Origin: Myxococcales bacterium
GTDB lineage: Bacteria > Myxococcota_A > UBA9042
Length of the DNA stretch: 64,000 nucleotides
Assembly: GCA_947491025.1 (NCBI GenBank)
Contig: CANLIC010000005.1
Span: 99,819-163,818, forward strand
Direction: 5' to 3'
The notes under the pieces were generated by a model. The model searched no databases, was not told the DNA's origin, and was given only the letters and a program-made list of their open reading frames with translations. Shown here one piece after another: positions 42,767 to 51,131 of the stretch. How positions within the stretch are numbered: position 1 is the stretch's first letter; each line of letters begins with the position of its first letter. The position numbers were made by a program, and so were the translations under genes.

Positions 42767-44320
42767 TCAGCGCGCCGCCGCCGGCAGGCCGTGGCCGGGG
42801 ACCAGCAGCCGCCCTCGCCACACCGAAAAGTCGAAGCGCGGGGCATGTTCCGGCGTGTGGCAATGCAGGCACTGCGTCTCGCCTGGACGTCGGATGAAGC
42901 CGGCCAGCGGGGAGGCCTTGTCCGCGGCTGCGACGTGCAGAGAGCCCGGGCCATGGCAGGCCTCGCATTGGACGTGCTGCAGGGTCTCCAGGTTGGCGAA
43001 GGCGCTACCGCCTGGCTGTTGCCAGCCCGTGACATGGCAACCGACGCAGTCGGCGTCGCGCTCCTTGCCTTGGCGCTTCAGCGTTCCAAATGCGTGGTGA
43101 TGGCGATCCGCCGCCGCGAAGGGCTGCACCGCGGCGTGGCAGCCGAGGCACGCCTGCTGGCCCAGGTAGCGCGCGGCGCCTGGCGCTGCGGCCCGCGGCG
43201 TCGACAGGGCCGTCGCGTTGATCCGTGCCGCCTCGGCCTCGTAGGCCCGCACCGCCGCCGTCGTCGCCGGGTCCGTGGGCTCGGTCCACGGCAGGGCCGC
43301 CGCGTGGTAGGCGAAGCGCCGGTCCTGCCCAGCGCCCGGCAGCGTCAGCACGGCCACGGAGGCGCCTTGGCGCGGCGCCTCGAGCACGAAGGTCGTGCCC
43401 TCGCGCTCCACCTCTTCCGCCGGCTCGAAACGCTCCGGGACGGCGCCGACCACGATCGCGTCGAGCTCCGGGACGGCCCGGGCCAGCCGGCGGCTGCCGC
43501 GGAGGCCGAGGTTGGAGAGCGCGACCACCCGCGCGGCCCCCTTGGCCCGCAGCGCGGCGACGTGGCGCTGGGCCGCCTGCACCTGCACCTCGTGGTCGCC
43601 GGCCCCGGGATCGAGCGCAAAGAGGCCCAGCGGCGCCTGACCTGGCACGCTGTGGAGCCGATGCGGCACGACGCCCTCGACCCCGTGCGCCCAGCCATCT
43701 GCCAGAAGCGGCAGCCCAGCCTTGGCCAAAAGCGCCCGCGCGGCGTCCCCGCCCTGCTTCAGATCTTCGCTCGACACCGCGACGCCTGCGATTGGCAGCC
43801 CGACCAGCAGCCGCAGAAAGGTCTGCTGACGTAGCGCCCGCTGGCCCTGCTCGCCTTCGCGCGGCGGCTCGACCTCCGTCAGCAGCTGTCCGGCGTGGAC
43901 CACCGCCAGCGCCGGGTCGGCCGCGTGCAGGCGCCGAAGCCAGGGCACGATGCGCTCCACGCCGCCGCGCTGCAGCTCGTCCGTGCAGCCGCAGGGCTTG
44001 AGCACCGACGACCAGTCGACCACGGCGGCGACGGTGGCGTGTGGCCCGGCGAGCAGGGCCGTGCGCGTCGCATCGACCGGCAGGTCGCTGGCGGTGGCGT
44101 CGCTTTCAGCAGCGATCGCGACTTGCGCGGTGGCAGATGGCGCGGTGGAAGGTGGCGCGGTGGAAGGTGGCGCGGTGGAAGGTGGCGCGGCGGCAGGTGG
44201 TGCCGCGCCGGTTGTCGCGGGCCCGACGGCTTGGCGCCGACAGGCGGCCAGCGTGACGAGCAGGGCGGCGGCGTAGATCAGGCCGCGGCGCCATCCGCCG
44301 CGCTCCGCCGGCGGCGTCAC
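42767..44320 (-). CDS. Metallophosphoesterase-tetraheme cytochrome c fusion lipoprotein
   Basis: A 517-residue predicted lipoprotein. The GTG start (44320) overlaps the upstream stop, and the signal sequence ends LVTLAAC. A Pro/Ser/Thr-Ala linker holds a 15-bp repeat. Residues 60-360 resemble the 5'-nucleotidase/YcdX-type metallophosphoesterase family (VVDWSSVLKPCGCTDELQRG, GGVERIVPWLRR, VVHAGQLLTEVEPP), though several canonical metal ligands are not obvious, so activity is uncertain. The last 150 residues carry four CxxCH haem sites (CLGCH, CVGCH, CEACH, CLHCH; about residues 390, 425, 450 and 482) in a cytochrome c554-like layout. Likely a periplasmic or surface redox protein. Confidence 0.8.
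   Translation of the reverse strand: MTPPAERGGWRRGLIYAAALLVTLAACRRQAVGPATTGAAPPAAAPPSTAPPSTAPPSTAPSATAQVAIAAESDATASDLPVDATRTALLAGPHATVAAVVDWSSVLKPCGCTDELQRGGVERIVPWLRRLHAADPALAVVHAGQLLTEVEPPREGEQGQRALRQQTFLRLLVGLPIAGVAVSSEDLKQGGDAARALLAKAGLPLLADGWAHGVEGVVPHRLHSVPGQAPLGLFALDPGAGDHEVQVQAAQRHVAALRAKGAARVVALSNLGLRGSRRLARAVPELDAIVVGAVPERFEPAEEVEREGTTFVLEAPRQGASVAVLTLPGAGQDRRFAYHAAALPWTEPTDPATTAAVRAYEAEAARINATALSTPRAAAPGAARYLGQQACLGCHAAVQPFAAADRHHHAFGTLKRQGKERDADCVGCHVTGWQQPGGSAFANLETLQHVQCEACHGPGSLHVAAADKASPLAGFIRRPGETQCLHCHTPEHAPRFDFSVWRGRLLVPGHGLPAAAR
44131..44205 (-). repeat. 15-bp tandem repeat in the cytochrome fusion gene
   Basis: Five units of 15 bp (TGGAAGGTGGCGCGG, three exact and two degenerate ends, read on the plus strand) encode Pro-Pro-Ser-Thr-Ala repeats in the linker. 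Confidence 0.9.
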
Positions 44321-45156
44321 GGCTCGATGACCGCCGCAGAGTTGCCCTGGATCTTGTCGGGCCCGAGGGCACAATTCGCCTTGCTGCGGCTCGGATAGAC
44401 GCTGGTGATCTTGAAGGTTCCGCCTTTCACGCCCTTGACGTAGCCGGAGGCGCCGACCTTGACGCCCTTGTTGTCACCGGCGCTCAAGATCAGCATCGAA
44501 CCCGACCCGGCGCTGCGGGCGTCGACGATCGTGCAGTCGATGCCAGACGGCTTTGGCGGCGGCTTCGGCTTCGGCGGGCCGACGACGATCGGCTTGGGCC
44601 GGTCGCGCTCCTTGGGCTCCTCTTTCTTCTCAACGCATTTCTGCTCGACGCACTCCTGATTGGGGGTGCATGCGGCGCAGGGATCGTCGCCCCAGTCGAC
44701 CTCGACCGCGTATTCGCCCTCGCCGGCGGTGGCCTTGAAGCGCACGAGGTAGCGCATCGAGGTCTCGACGTCGAACTTGAACTTCAGCGTGCCGGCGCCC
44801 TCGGGCATCTCCTTCTCAGCGATGCGGTCGCCCACCTCTGTGAAGATCGTGACGTGGCCCTTGAGGGTCGACTCCTTCCACTTGCCGACCGAGATGCGCA
44901 TCTCCATCGCGCCGGCCTTGTCTGGCAACACGAAGCGCCAGTCCTCGTGGTCGCCGATCCGCGGGCTCAAGCGGTCCTCGGTCGGGCCGAGTTTGCTGAA
45001 CGGACGCGCGCTGTTGCGCTCCCCGTCCCCGTCTGGATCCTTGAGGTGCTGGCCGCTGCAGGCGGCGCCGAGGAGCCAAAGGGCGGCTGCGCCGACGAAG
45101 CCAGCGGTCGTGTGCCGCCGCAGGTGCTGCTTGGAGGCTCGTTCGGAACCGGGCAT
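44317..45156 (-). CDS. Lipoprotein of unknown function, partner of the cytochrome fusion
   Basis: A 279-residue predicted lipoprotein: MPGSERASKQHLRRHTTAGF, then a hydrophobic stretch and GAAC as lipobox. The ATG at 45156 has GAGG upstream; the frame extends further without a signal. The mature domain begins SGQHLKDPDGDG and includes a beta-rich region (MRYLVRFKATAGEGEYAVEV). A short Cys pair segment follows (DPCAACTPNQECVEQKC), then a Lys/Pro-rich linker (EEPKERDRPKPIVVGPPKPK). A small C-terminal beta domain comes last (SMLILSAGDNKGVKVGASGY). No family recognised. Its stop overlaps the GTG of the metallophosphoesterase-cytochrome gene, so the two products are probably made in fixed ratio. 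Confidence 0.65.
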   Translation of the reverse strand: MPGSERASKQHLRRHTTAGFVGAAALWLLGAACSGQHLKDPDGDGERNSARPFSKLGPTEDRLSPRIGDHEDWRFVLPDKAGAMEMRISVGKWKESTLKGHVTIFTEVGDRIAEKEMPEGAGTLKFKFDVETSMRYLVRFKATAGEGEYAVEVDWGDDPCAACTPNQECVEQKCVEKKEEPKERDRPKPIVVGPPKPKPPPKPSGIDCTIVDARSAGSGSMLILSAGDNKGVKVGASGYVKGVKGGTFKITSVYPSRSKANCALGPDKIQGNSAAVIEP

Positions 45157-45721
45157 TCGTCCTCGCATTGGCCGCTGAAGTCGCGCGCCGGGGCCGACGA
45201 CCCCGCGGCTGGCATTCGGATGAGGGCGCGCGCGCTGGGCGCAGACCTCGTGTGGACGGTAGCCGCCGGAGGCGGGATGGTCAAGGAAGCCCAGCCTTCC
45301 AGGGCAAGCGACCAGCTTCACCCCGACGCCGGCAGGTGCCCCGCTGCGCCACTCAGCCGTGGGACACGCCGAACTGCCATTGACACCTGTTCACCCACCG
45401 TTACACTACCGCCCCCACGGCGCCGGCCACCCCCCAGCGGGACCCGGCCCGGGCGAAGGCCATCGGGTGCAGGAGGCGAGTCCAACGAGGACCGCCCGCC
45501 CGAGACGACCCCGGCCACTGCCTGCGAGGCAGCGAACCGGACCCGCTCGTCAGGCATCGCCCACGCAGCGCCGGAGACCTTGGAGCACGCGACCGCCGCA
45601 CCCGCATCAGGGGCGCGCGCCGCAACCATCGCCTGGGCTGACGTCCACGGCCGCTCCAGCAAGAGCAGGGACCTGCGCCGGCCCAACCAGCCGCAGCAAA
45701 ACGGTCCTGGAGTACCCCACC
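45157..45721. other. Divergent intergenic region and long rplY leader
   Basis: 565 bp hold a near-consensus plus-strand promoter (45380-45407) and, after it, a leader of about 310 bases before rplY. I see no recognised riboswitch or RNA gene in the leader, nor a clear minus-strand promoter. Confidence 0.5.
45380..45407 (+). promoter_or_regulatory. Strong promoter for the rplY transcript
   Basis: TTGACA (45380-45385), 16 bases, TACACT (45402-45407), the closest to consensus in this window. The start site would be about 45414, giving a leader of about 308 bases. Confidence 0.65.
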
Positions 45722-46333
45722 ATGAACTTGTTCCCGATTCAGGCGCGCAACCGCGCCCTCCTTGGCAGCGCCGTCTCGAAGAAGATCCGCCGCGCAGGCC
45801 TCATCCCCGCCAACGTCTACGGCCATGGCATCACCGGCAACGCCAACGTCGCCTGTGACCCGCGGGCGCTGCAGAAGGCGCTCAGCAGCGCCTATGGCCG
45901 CAACCAGCTCATCGAGCTGGAGGTCAACGGTGGCAAGCACCTCGCGGTCTGCCGCGAAGTCTCGATCCACCCGGTCACCCGTCGCCTGCGCCACGTCGAC
46001 TTCTACTGCGTGACGGCCGATACGGTCCTGCAGTGGACCCTGCCAATTGTGCTCGAGGGTCGCTCCGCCGGGCAGAAGGCCGGCGGTCAGCTCGAGGTCG
46101 CAGCCCGCTACGTCAAGATCTCCGCGGCCCCCAAGCACCTGCCGGCGGCCATTAGCGTCCACCTCGAGCCCTTCGAGAATGGCCAGCAGCTCGGCGTTGA
46201 GGGCCTGCCCTACCCCGAGGGCGTCAAGCCGGTCTTCAAGCGCGCCTTCAAGGTGTTCGAGCTGGTGGCGCCGAAGATCGTCAAGGCCGAGGTCGTCGAT
46301 CCCAAGGCCGCCAAGAAAGGCGCCAAGAAGTAG
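45722..46333 (+). CDS. rplY: 50S ribosomal protein L25/general stress protein Ctc
   Basis: A 203-residue two-domain L25 (TL5/Ctc type) that binds 5S rRNA. The N-terminal domain (ARNRALLGSAVSKKIRRAGL, IPANVYGHG, HPVTRRLRHVDFY) is the 5S-binding fold. The C-terminal domain follows (LPIVLEGRSAGQKAGGQLEV, EGLPYPEGVKPVFKRAFKVF), with a Lys-rich tail. The ATG at 45722 follows a GGAG a little upstream. A near-consensus promoter drives it through a long leader; pth follows 173 bp downstream, as in many bacteria. Confidence 0.95.
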   Translation: MNLFPIQARNRALLGSAVSKKIRRAGLIPANVYGHGITGNANVACDPRALQKALSSAYGRNQLIELEVNGGKHLAVCREVSIHPVTRRLRHVDFYCVTADTVLQWTLPIVLEGRSAGQKAGGQLEVAARYVKISAAPKHLPAAISVHLEPFENGQQLGVEGLPYPEGVKPVFKRAFKVFELVAPKIVKAEVVDPKAAKKGAKK

Positions 46334-46506
46334 CTTCGAAGAGCGCCACGCGGCGCTCGGCGGGAGCCGGACCGGGCTGCCTCGAGCGGGCAGCGCGGGC
46401 TCGGCAGAGCATTCCCGCGGTGCGATGACAACCCGGTCCGGTTCTGATGGGAGGCGGCTCCCCGCTCGGCACGGCCGGCGGCGGCTGCCCGAGCGAGCGC
46501 ACAGCC

Positions 46507-47118
46507 ATGGGACAGCCCACCGCCAGCGACGCACCGATCCGCGCCATCGTCGGCCTCGGCAACCCGGGGCCACGGTACGCTGCCACGCGCCACAACATCG
46601 GCTTCGCCGTGGTGGAGGCGCTGGCAGGGCGCTACGCGGGGTCTTGGCAGTCGAAGTTCAAGGGGCGCTGGGCGAAGATCGCGCTTCCCGGCAACGGTGG
46701 CGCGACGCAGGAGGTCTGGCTGCTGGAGCCCGAGACGTTCATGAACCTCTCGGGCGACAGCGTGGTGCCGTTCTTGCAGTTCTTTCGGCTGAGGCCTGAG
46801 GAGCTGCTGGTGGTCCACGACGAGCTCGATCTGCCTTTCGCCACGCTGCGTCTCAAGCGCGGCGGCGGCCACGGCGGCCACAACGGCCTGCGCTCGATCA
46901 TCGAGCGCGGCGGCAGCCGTGAATTCGCGCGCCTGCGGGTCGGCATCGGTCGACCCGTGCATGGCGAAGTCAGCGACTACGTGCTCGGCGGCTTTGGCGC
47001 CGACGAGCGCACGTGGCTGCCTGACCTGGTCGATCGTGGCGCTGCCGCCTGCGAGGCGACGGTGCGCGACGGCCTGCTCGCGGCCCAGAACCGGATCCAC
47101 GCCACGAGCGGTCGGTGA
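46507..47118 (+). CDS. pth: Peptidyl-tRNA hydrolase
   Basis: A 203-residue enzyme that releases peptides from tRNAs dropped by stalled ribosomes. VGLGNPGPRYAATRHNIGFA has the catalytic His of the RHNxG motif. PETFMNLSGDSV, VVHDELDLPF with its Asp, and GGGHGGHNGLRSI follow in order. The ATG at 46507 begins near the conserved domain; an in-frame ATG at 46447 would add 20 residues, and neither has a strong RBS. Cytoplasmic monomer. Lies between rplY and rpsF. Confidence 0.96.
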   Translation: MGQPTASDAPIRAIVGLGNPGPRYAATRHNIGFAVVEALAGRYAGSWQSKFKGRWAKIALPGNGGATQEVWLLEPETFMNLSGDSVVPFLQFFRLRPEELLVVHDELDLPFATLRLKRGGGHGGHNGLRSIIERGGSREFARLRVGIGRPVHGEVSDYVLGGFGADERTWLPDLVDRGAAACEATVRDGLLAAQNRIHATSGR

Positions 47119-47260
47119 GGCGCGGTTCCCTCTTTGGGAGCTGCGCCACACCAGACCGCCCGGTCGGCACGACGGCACCTCCCGCAGCGCGAGCTACGGG
47201 GGGCGCGCGGTCGCTGCCGCGACTCGCCCACCTGGAAGGTCCAGGCGGGCAGCCTCCTTG

Positions 47261-47297
47261 CTCCGGCCTGAGCCGGGGCGAACGCGGTCCATCCGCG
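47261..47297 (+). promoter_or_regulatory. Two adjacent leader hairpins before rpsF
   Basis: A CTCCGGC-CTGA-GCCGGGG hairpin (47261-47278) is followed by CGCGG-TCCAT-CCGCG (47283-47297), ending 19 bases before the ATG. They are candidates for an S6:S18-type autoregulatory leader, since known leaders of this family present a loop in the same place; I cannot confirm the CCG-loop motif. Confidence 0.3.
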
Positions 47298-47316
47298 GAT
47301 TCATGGGGAGAATTGG

Positions 47317-47796
47317 ATGATTCTGGCCAGGTCCTACGAGACCATCATCATCACGAAGCCCGACTTCGAGGCCGAGTCGATCGCCAAGCTGCAGGACCGC
47401 CTGCTCAAGGCCATCGGCGACGCCGGCGGAGTCGATTTGAAGCTCGTTGATTGGGGACGGCGCAAGCTGGCGTACCCGATCGACGGCCACCGCAAGGGCA
47501 ACTACTTCTACTGGGGATTCATCGCCGCGCCCGTGGCGTTGGCTGAGGTGCATCGTCACCTCAAGATCTCCAGCGATGTCATTCGATTCCAGACCGTGGC
47601 GCTGACCGAGTCGGTGCCGCTGGAGTCGTTCGACGTCACCAAGGAGAAGGAGCGCGTAGAGGCGCTGACGCCCGATCCACAGGATGACGAGGAGATCGCG
47701 CGCCGCGATCGCCGCGATCGCCGCCGCCGTCGCGATGACGAGGACGGGGACTTCGGCGACGAGGGCATGATGATGGACGAGGAGGACGAAGGATGA
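47317..47796 (+). CDS. rpsF: 30S ribosomal protein S6
   Basis: A 159-residue S6: [40 protein letters not shown] and [16 protein letters not shown] are the family core that pairs with S18 on 16S rRNA. The C-terminal 40 residues form an acidic and Arg-rich extension ([16 protein letters not shown] and a DEEDEG tail) longer than the E. coli tail. The ATG has GGGGAG six bases upstream. The stop overlaps the rpsR start (ATGA). Confidence 0.97.
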   Translation: MILARSYETIIITKPDFEAESIAKLQDRLLKAIGDAGGVDLKLVDWGRRKLAYPIDGHRKGNYFYWGFIAAPVALAEVHRHLKISSDVIRFQTVALTESVPLESFDVTKEKERVEALTPDPQDDEEIARRDRRDRRRRRDDEDGDFGDEGMMMDEEDEG

Positions 47797-48038
47797 GGCC
47801 CGAATTCAAGCGTCGTCGCTTCGGCCGCCGCAAGGTCTGCCCGTTTTGCGCCGATAAGACGCTCTACATCGACTACAAGACCCCCAGCATGCTGAAGCGC
47901 TTCATCACCGAGCGCGGACGCATCGTGCCGCGACGCATCTCCGGCGTGTGCGCGGCGCACCAGCGCGATCTGCAGGGGGCCGTCAAGCGCGCCCGCATGG
48001 TCGCGTTGATGCCCTTCTCCATGTCGGGCATCGACTAG
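47793..48038 (+). CDS. rpsR: 30S ribosomal protein S18
   Basis: An 81-residue S18, which forms a heterodimer with S6. [20 protein letters not shown] contains a CxxC pair (with a later Cys at VCAAHQRD) that suggests the zinc-binding (C+) form of S18. [20 protein letters not shown] is the rRNA-binding signature. ATG overlaps the rpsF stop. rplI follows 10 bp on. Confidence 0.96.
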   Translation: MRPEFKRRRFGRRKVCPFCADKTLYIDYKTPSMLKRFITERGRIVPRRISGVCAAHQRDLQGAVKRARMVALMPFSMSGID

Positions 48039-48048
48039 GGAGGCACCC

Positions 48049-48540
48049 ATGCGTATCATCCTGCGTGAGAACGTGCCGAACGTCGGCAAGATCGGGGACA
48101 TCGTCTCGGTCGCCGACGGTTTTGGCCGCAACTACCTGCTGCCGCGCAACTTGGCGTCGCTCGCGAACGAGCGTAACGTCAAGGAGTTCGAGCACCTGAA
48201 GCGCGTCGCCGAGGTCCGCCTCGTCCGCGCGCGTGCGGCAGCCCTCTCCACCGCCGACCGCCTTCGCGGCCAGCGGATCACCGTCAAGAAGCACGCCGGC
48301 GACGATGGTCGCCTGTTCGGCTCCGTGACGCCGCGTGAAATCGTCGACCTGCTCGGCGAGCGCGACTTCACCGTCGATCGGCGTGACTTGAGCCTGCGTG
48401 AGCCGATCAAGGCCCTCGGCAGCTTTGACCTCAGCGTCAAGCTGCACCACGACGTGACCGTGCAATTCACGCTCATCGTCGAGGCGCACGAGGCCGAGCC
48501 GGAGCACGTCAAGAAGGCTGACGACGACGACGACGATTAG
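48049..48540 (+). CDS. rplI: 50S ribosomal protein L9
   Basis: A 163-residue L9: MRIILRENVPNVGKIGDIVS and VADGFGRNYLLPRNLA form the N-terminal 23S-binding domain. The connecting helix and a C-terminal domain (LFGSVTPREIVDLLGERDF) follow. A short acidic tail (KKADDDDDD) ends the protein. It acts in frame maintenance during translation. Last gene of the S6-S18-L9 operon, followed at once by a strong terminator. Confidence 0.97.
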   Translation: MRIILRENVPNVGKIGDIVSVADGFGRNYLLPRNLASLANERNVKEFEHLKRVAEVRLVRARAAALSTADRLRGQRITVKKHAGDDGRLFGSVTPREIVDLLGERDFTVDRRDLSLREPIKALGSFDLSVKLHHDVTVQFTLIVEAHEAEPEHVKKADDDDDD

Positions 48541-48557
48541 TCGTCTCGGTGCGAAGA

Positions 48558-48596
48558 GCCGCGACCAAGGATCTCGATCCTTGGTCGCGGCGCTTT
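48558..48596 (+). terminator. Strong terminator after rplI
   Basis: A 16-base perfect stem, GCCGCGACCAAGGATC (48558-48573) with its complement (48576-48591), is followed by GCTTTT (48591-48596). It starts 17 bp after the stop. Confidence 0.92.
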
Positions 48597-48683
48597 TCGT
48601 CGGCTTGAACGGTCACGCGTTCCGCCACAGAGGCCGCTGAGTGCGCTCCCCTCAGCCGATGGCTGTGGAGCGTAGCCGCGCCT

Positions 48684-49163
48684 TCACTCCGTGTCGCCTG
48701 CAGCACCGCCCGCGGGAGCTGGAGCGAGGCGGGTGGCGAGCCCGACGTTGCGCACGCCCAGCCGTTGCAGCTCCAAGATCACATCCATGACCCGCTGGTA
48801 GGTCAGCTTCTCGTCGGCTTCGACGCGAACCTGCAGCTCTGGCTCCTTGGCGACGCGCTCGAGCAAGGCACGCGCCAGGGCCTTGGTATCGGTCGGCTGG
48901 CCGTCTTGGTAGAGGCTGCCATCGACGTCGACGGCGATGACGACCTGTTGCGGTGTCGCGGACTTGGCGGTCGCTGATCCCGCCGGCAGCGACAGCTCGA
49001 TGGTGCCAGCCGCGTGGTCGGCGGCGCCGCCGTCGCTCATCGCGCCCGCTGCGATCATGAACACGACCAGCAGCGAGAACACGACGTCGACCAACGGCGT
49101 CAGGTTGAGCTCGACCTGCTCATCGACGTCGCCGCCGCCTTCTTGCCAGGGGTCATGGCCCAT
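48684..49163 (-). CDS. exbD: ExbD/TolR-family biopolymer transport protein
   Basis: A 159-residue inner-membrane protein with one N-terminal helix (TPLVDVVFSLLVVFMIAAGA) that carries the conserved Asp used in proton coupling. The periplasmic domain has the family pattern (VVIAVDVDGSLYQDGQPTD, VRVEADEKLTYQRVMDVI, LQRLGVRNVGLAT). With ExbB/TolQ it forms a proton-driven motor for outer-membrane work. The ATG at 49163 overlaps the exbB stop by 11 bp. Which system (TonB, Tol or gliding-type Agl) it serves is not clear; no tonB or tolA is adjacent. Confidence 0.9.
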   Translation of the reverse strand: MGHDPWQEGGGDVDEQVELNLTPLVDVVFSLLVVFMIAAGAMSDGGAADHAAGTIELSLPAGSATAKSATPQQVVIAVDVDGSLYQDGQPTDTKALARALLERVAKEPELQVRVEADEKLTYQRVMDVILELQRLGVRNVGLATRLAPAPAGGAAGDTE

Positions 49164-49872
49164 CGTCGTCCTCGCTGTCCGCAGCGCTGGACCCACCCGT
49201 GACTGGCGGCGGCGCGAGGGCTGCCCCGCCGGAACCGTTGCTGCCGCCGCGCGACCGCGCTCGCATCAGGTGATCGGCGATCTCCTCGACCAGGAGCTGG
49301 ACCTCGAGCACGACGTGCTGCAGGCGCGCCTTGAGCGCCTGGTGCAGCATGACGATGACGACCGCGACGATGATGCCGGCGGCGGTGGTGATGAGCGCCT
49401 CAGCGACGCCGACCGCGACCACTTCGTAGCCGACCTGCCCCTTCGAGCCGAGATCGCGCAGCGCTGTCATGATGCCGAGCACCGTACCGAGCAGGCCCAG
49501 AAAGGGCGCCATCGTGCCGAGCACCGCCAGCAGACCGATTCCGCGCCGCAGCCGAATCGCCAATCGGCGGGCCTCGCGGGCCATCACGGCGAAGATCTCG
49601 TCGCGGTCGCCGCCACGCATGGCCACCTCGACGCCGCGGCCGAGCACCGGAGCCAGCTCGTGGCTGGCCCCCGCGCAGAGCGAGGCCACCTTCGCCATGT
49701 CGCCGGCGTACGCTGAATCACGAATGCGCCGGCCGAGCCGCCGCGCCGAAGGGACGATGCCGCGCAGCGTCATCAGGCGCTCGAAGACGATGGCGAAGCC
49801 GACGGCGGCCGCCGCGGCGATGGCGTACATCGTCGGGCCCCCGCGCTCAAACAAGCTCACCAGGTCGTCCAT
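49153..49872 (-). CDS. exbB: ExbB/TolQ/MotA-family proton channel protein
   Basis: A 239-residue membrane protein. MYAIAAAAAVGFAIVFERLM is the first helix, and LLAVLGTMAPFLGLLGTVLG and ALITTAAGIIVAVVIVML are the conserved helices lining the proton path, with the LLGTVLGI and TTAAG signatures. The intervening cytoplasmic loop carries RDSAYAGDMAKVASLCAG. A Ser/Gly/Asp-rich tail ends DSEDDDGP. The ATG at 49872 follows GGAG. Genes are paired as exbB-exbD with overlap. Family unambiguous; function as above. Confidence 0.92.
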   Translation of the reverse strand: MDDLVSLFERGGPTMYAIAAAAAVGFAIVFERLMTLRGIVPSARRLGRRIRDSAYAGDMAKVASLCAGASHELAPVLGRGVEVAMRGGDRDEIFAVMAREARRLAIRLRRGIGLLAVLGTMAPFLGLLGTVLGIMTALRDLGSKGQVGYEVVAVGVAEALITTAAGIIVAVVIVMLHQALKARLQHVVLEVQLLVEEIADHLMRARSRGGSNGSGGAALAPPPVTGGSSAADSEDDDGP

Positions 49873-50095
49873 CACAGCTCCGAAGCATGCCCAGGCGGCG
49901 GGCGCCCTGCCAAAGCGCGGCCGGGTGCCGAACATTCCCAAGGTAGCACGCCGCCGCCGCCCGGGGCCATCGACGACCACGCGCTCCTCCCCGCACCGAC
50001 GCACACGTGGCCAGGTCGACCCGGCTTGACACCAGGCCTCGGCAAGCGGCATGGGGTTCGAGCCCGCGGTGAACCGGGCGTGGAGGCCTCTGCCC

Positions 50096-51094
50096 GTGCG
50101 CACTGACCAAATTGACGACCCCTGGCTGCTGCAGCAGCTCCGCACGGCGCGCAAGATCGCCTGCATCACCCACATCGATCCCGACGCCGACGGACTGGGG
50201 AGCCAGCTGGGCTTCTTGCGGGCAGCGCGCGCCAGCGGCCGCGAGGCCCTGATCGTCAACGATGATCCCTGCCCCGTCCGCTACCGCTGGCTCGACCGCG
50301 ACGGCGACGTCGGTGACTTCGACCATGACGCCGCGGCGCTCCAAGGCTGTGACCTCGGGCTCCTTTTCGACGCCAATGAAGAGGGACGGGCCGGTCGCCC
50401 TCTGCGCACCCTGCAGGCCGCCGGTGTGCCCGTGCTCTTGGTCGACCACCACGAGGTCGGGCCGCGCTGCACGCTGCAAGGGCTTGTCGCCACGCGCTTT
50501 TCGTCCTCGGGCGAGGTCGCTTTTCGTCTGCTGACGGCCCTCGGCTGGCCCATCGACGCCGTCGTCGCCGAGCCGCTCTACGCTGCGATGAGCTTCGACA
50601 CCGGCTCGTTTCGCTTCTTGCGCAACGATCCGGAGACCCTGCGTGCTGCGGCCGCGCTGCTCGCCACCGGCTTTGACGCCAATCCGGTGCAGGAGGCGCT
50701 CTTTGCCAGCCGGCCCTTCGCTGAGACGCTGGTGCTGGCGCGCGTGCTCGGCCGCATCAAGCGCTCCACCGATGGCCGCGTCGCCTGGGCCGTGGTGCCG
50801 CCAGAGGCCATCGCCGATCTCGACGTGCCCCGGGACGCCATCGGCGAGTGCATGCCCTTCATCATCGGCATCGAGGGCGTTCAGGCGGCGGCACTCTTCA
50901 AGCCGGGGCGCGCGCCCGGCGAGTGGAAGCTGAGCTTGCGCAGCAAGGCCGGCACACCCGTCGGTCACATCTGCACCGAGCGCGGCGGCGGAGGCCACGC
51001 CTACGCGGCTGGGGCCACGCTGCAAGGGAACATCGGGCCCCTGGTCGGCGAAGTCGTCGCCGCGCTGCAGCGCGCCGTCGAGGCGGCGCCGTGA
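50096..51094 (+). CDS. DHH-family phosphoesterase (NrnA-like)
   Basis: A 332-residue DHH/DHHA1 protein of the oligoribonuclease/pAp-phosphatase (NrnA) type. HIDPDADGLGSQLGFLRAAR has the DxD metal site, LVDHHEVGPRC is the DHH motif, and RGGGGHAYAAGATLQ near the end is the DHHA1 substrate loop. It degrades nanoRNAs or cyclic-dinucleotide products in known members. An Asp normally found after GLLFD appears as LLFDANEEGR. The GTG at 50096 has GGAGG nine bases upstream; an ATG at 50051 is possible. Divergent from exbB. Confidence 0.88.
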   Translation: MRTDQIDDPWLLQQLRTARKIACITHIDPDADGLGSQLGFLRAARASGREALIVNDDPCPVRYRWLDRDGDVGDFDHDAAALQGCDLGLLFDANEEGRAGRPLRTLQAAGVPVLLVDHHEVGPRCTLQGLVATRFSSSGEVAFRLLTALGWPIDAVVAEPLYAAMSFDTGSFRFLRNDPETLRAAAALLATGFDANPVQEALFASRPFAETLVLARVLGRIKRSTDGRVAWAVVPPEAIADLDVPRDAIGECMPFIIGIEGVQAAALFKPGRAPGEWKLSLRSKAGTPVGHICTERGGGGHAYAAGATLQGNIGPLVGEVVAALQRAVEAAP

Positions 51095-51131
51095 CCTCTC
51101 CGAGCGCCGCTCGCCGGCCCTGGCCGTCGCG

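Noticed and set aside
50055..50072. GGGTTCGAGCCCG, a tRNA T-arm look-alike
   Set aside because: The flanking bases do not form the T stem and no acceptor or anticodon arm fits; it lies before a DHH gene start.
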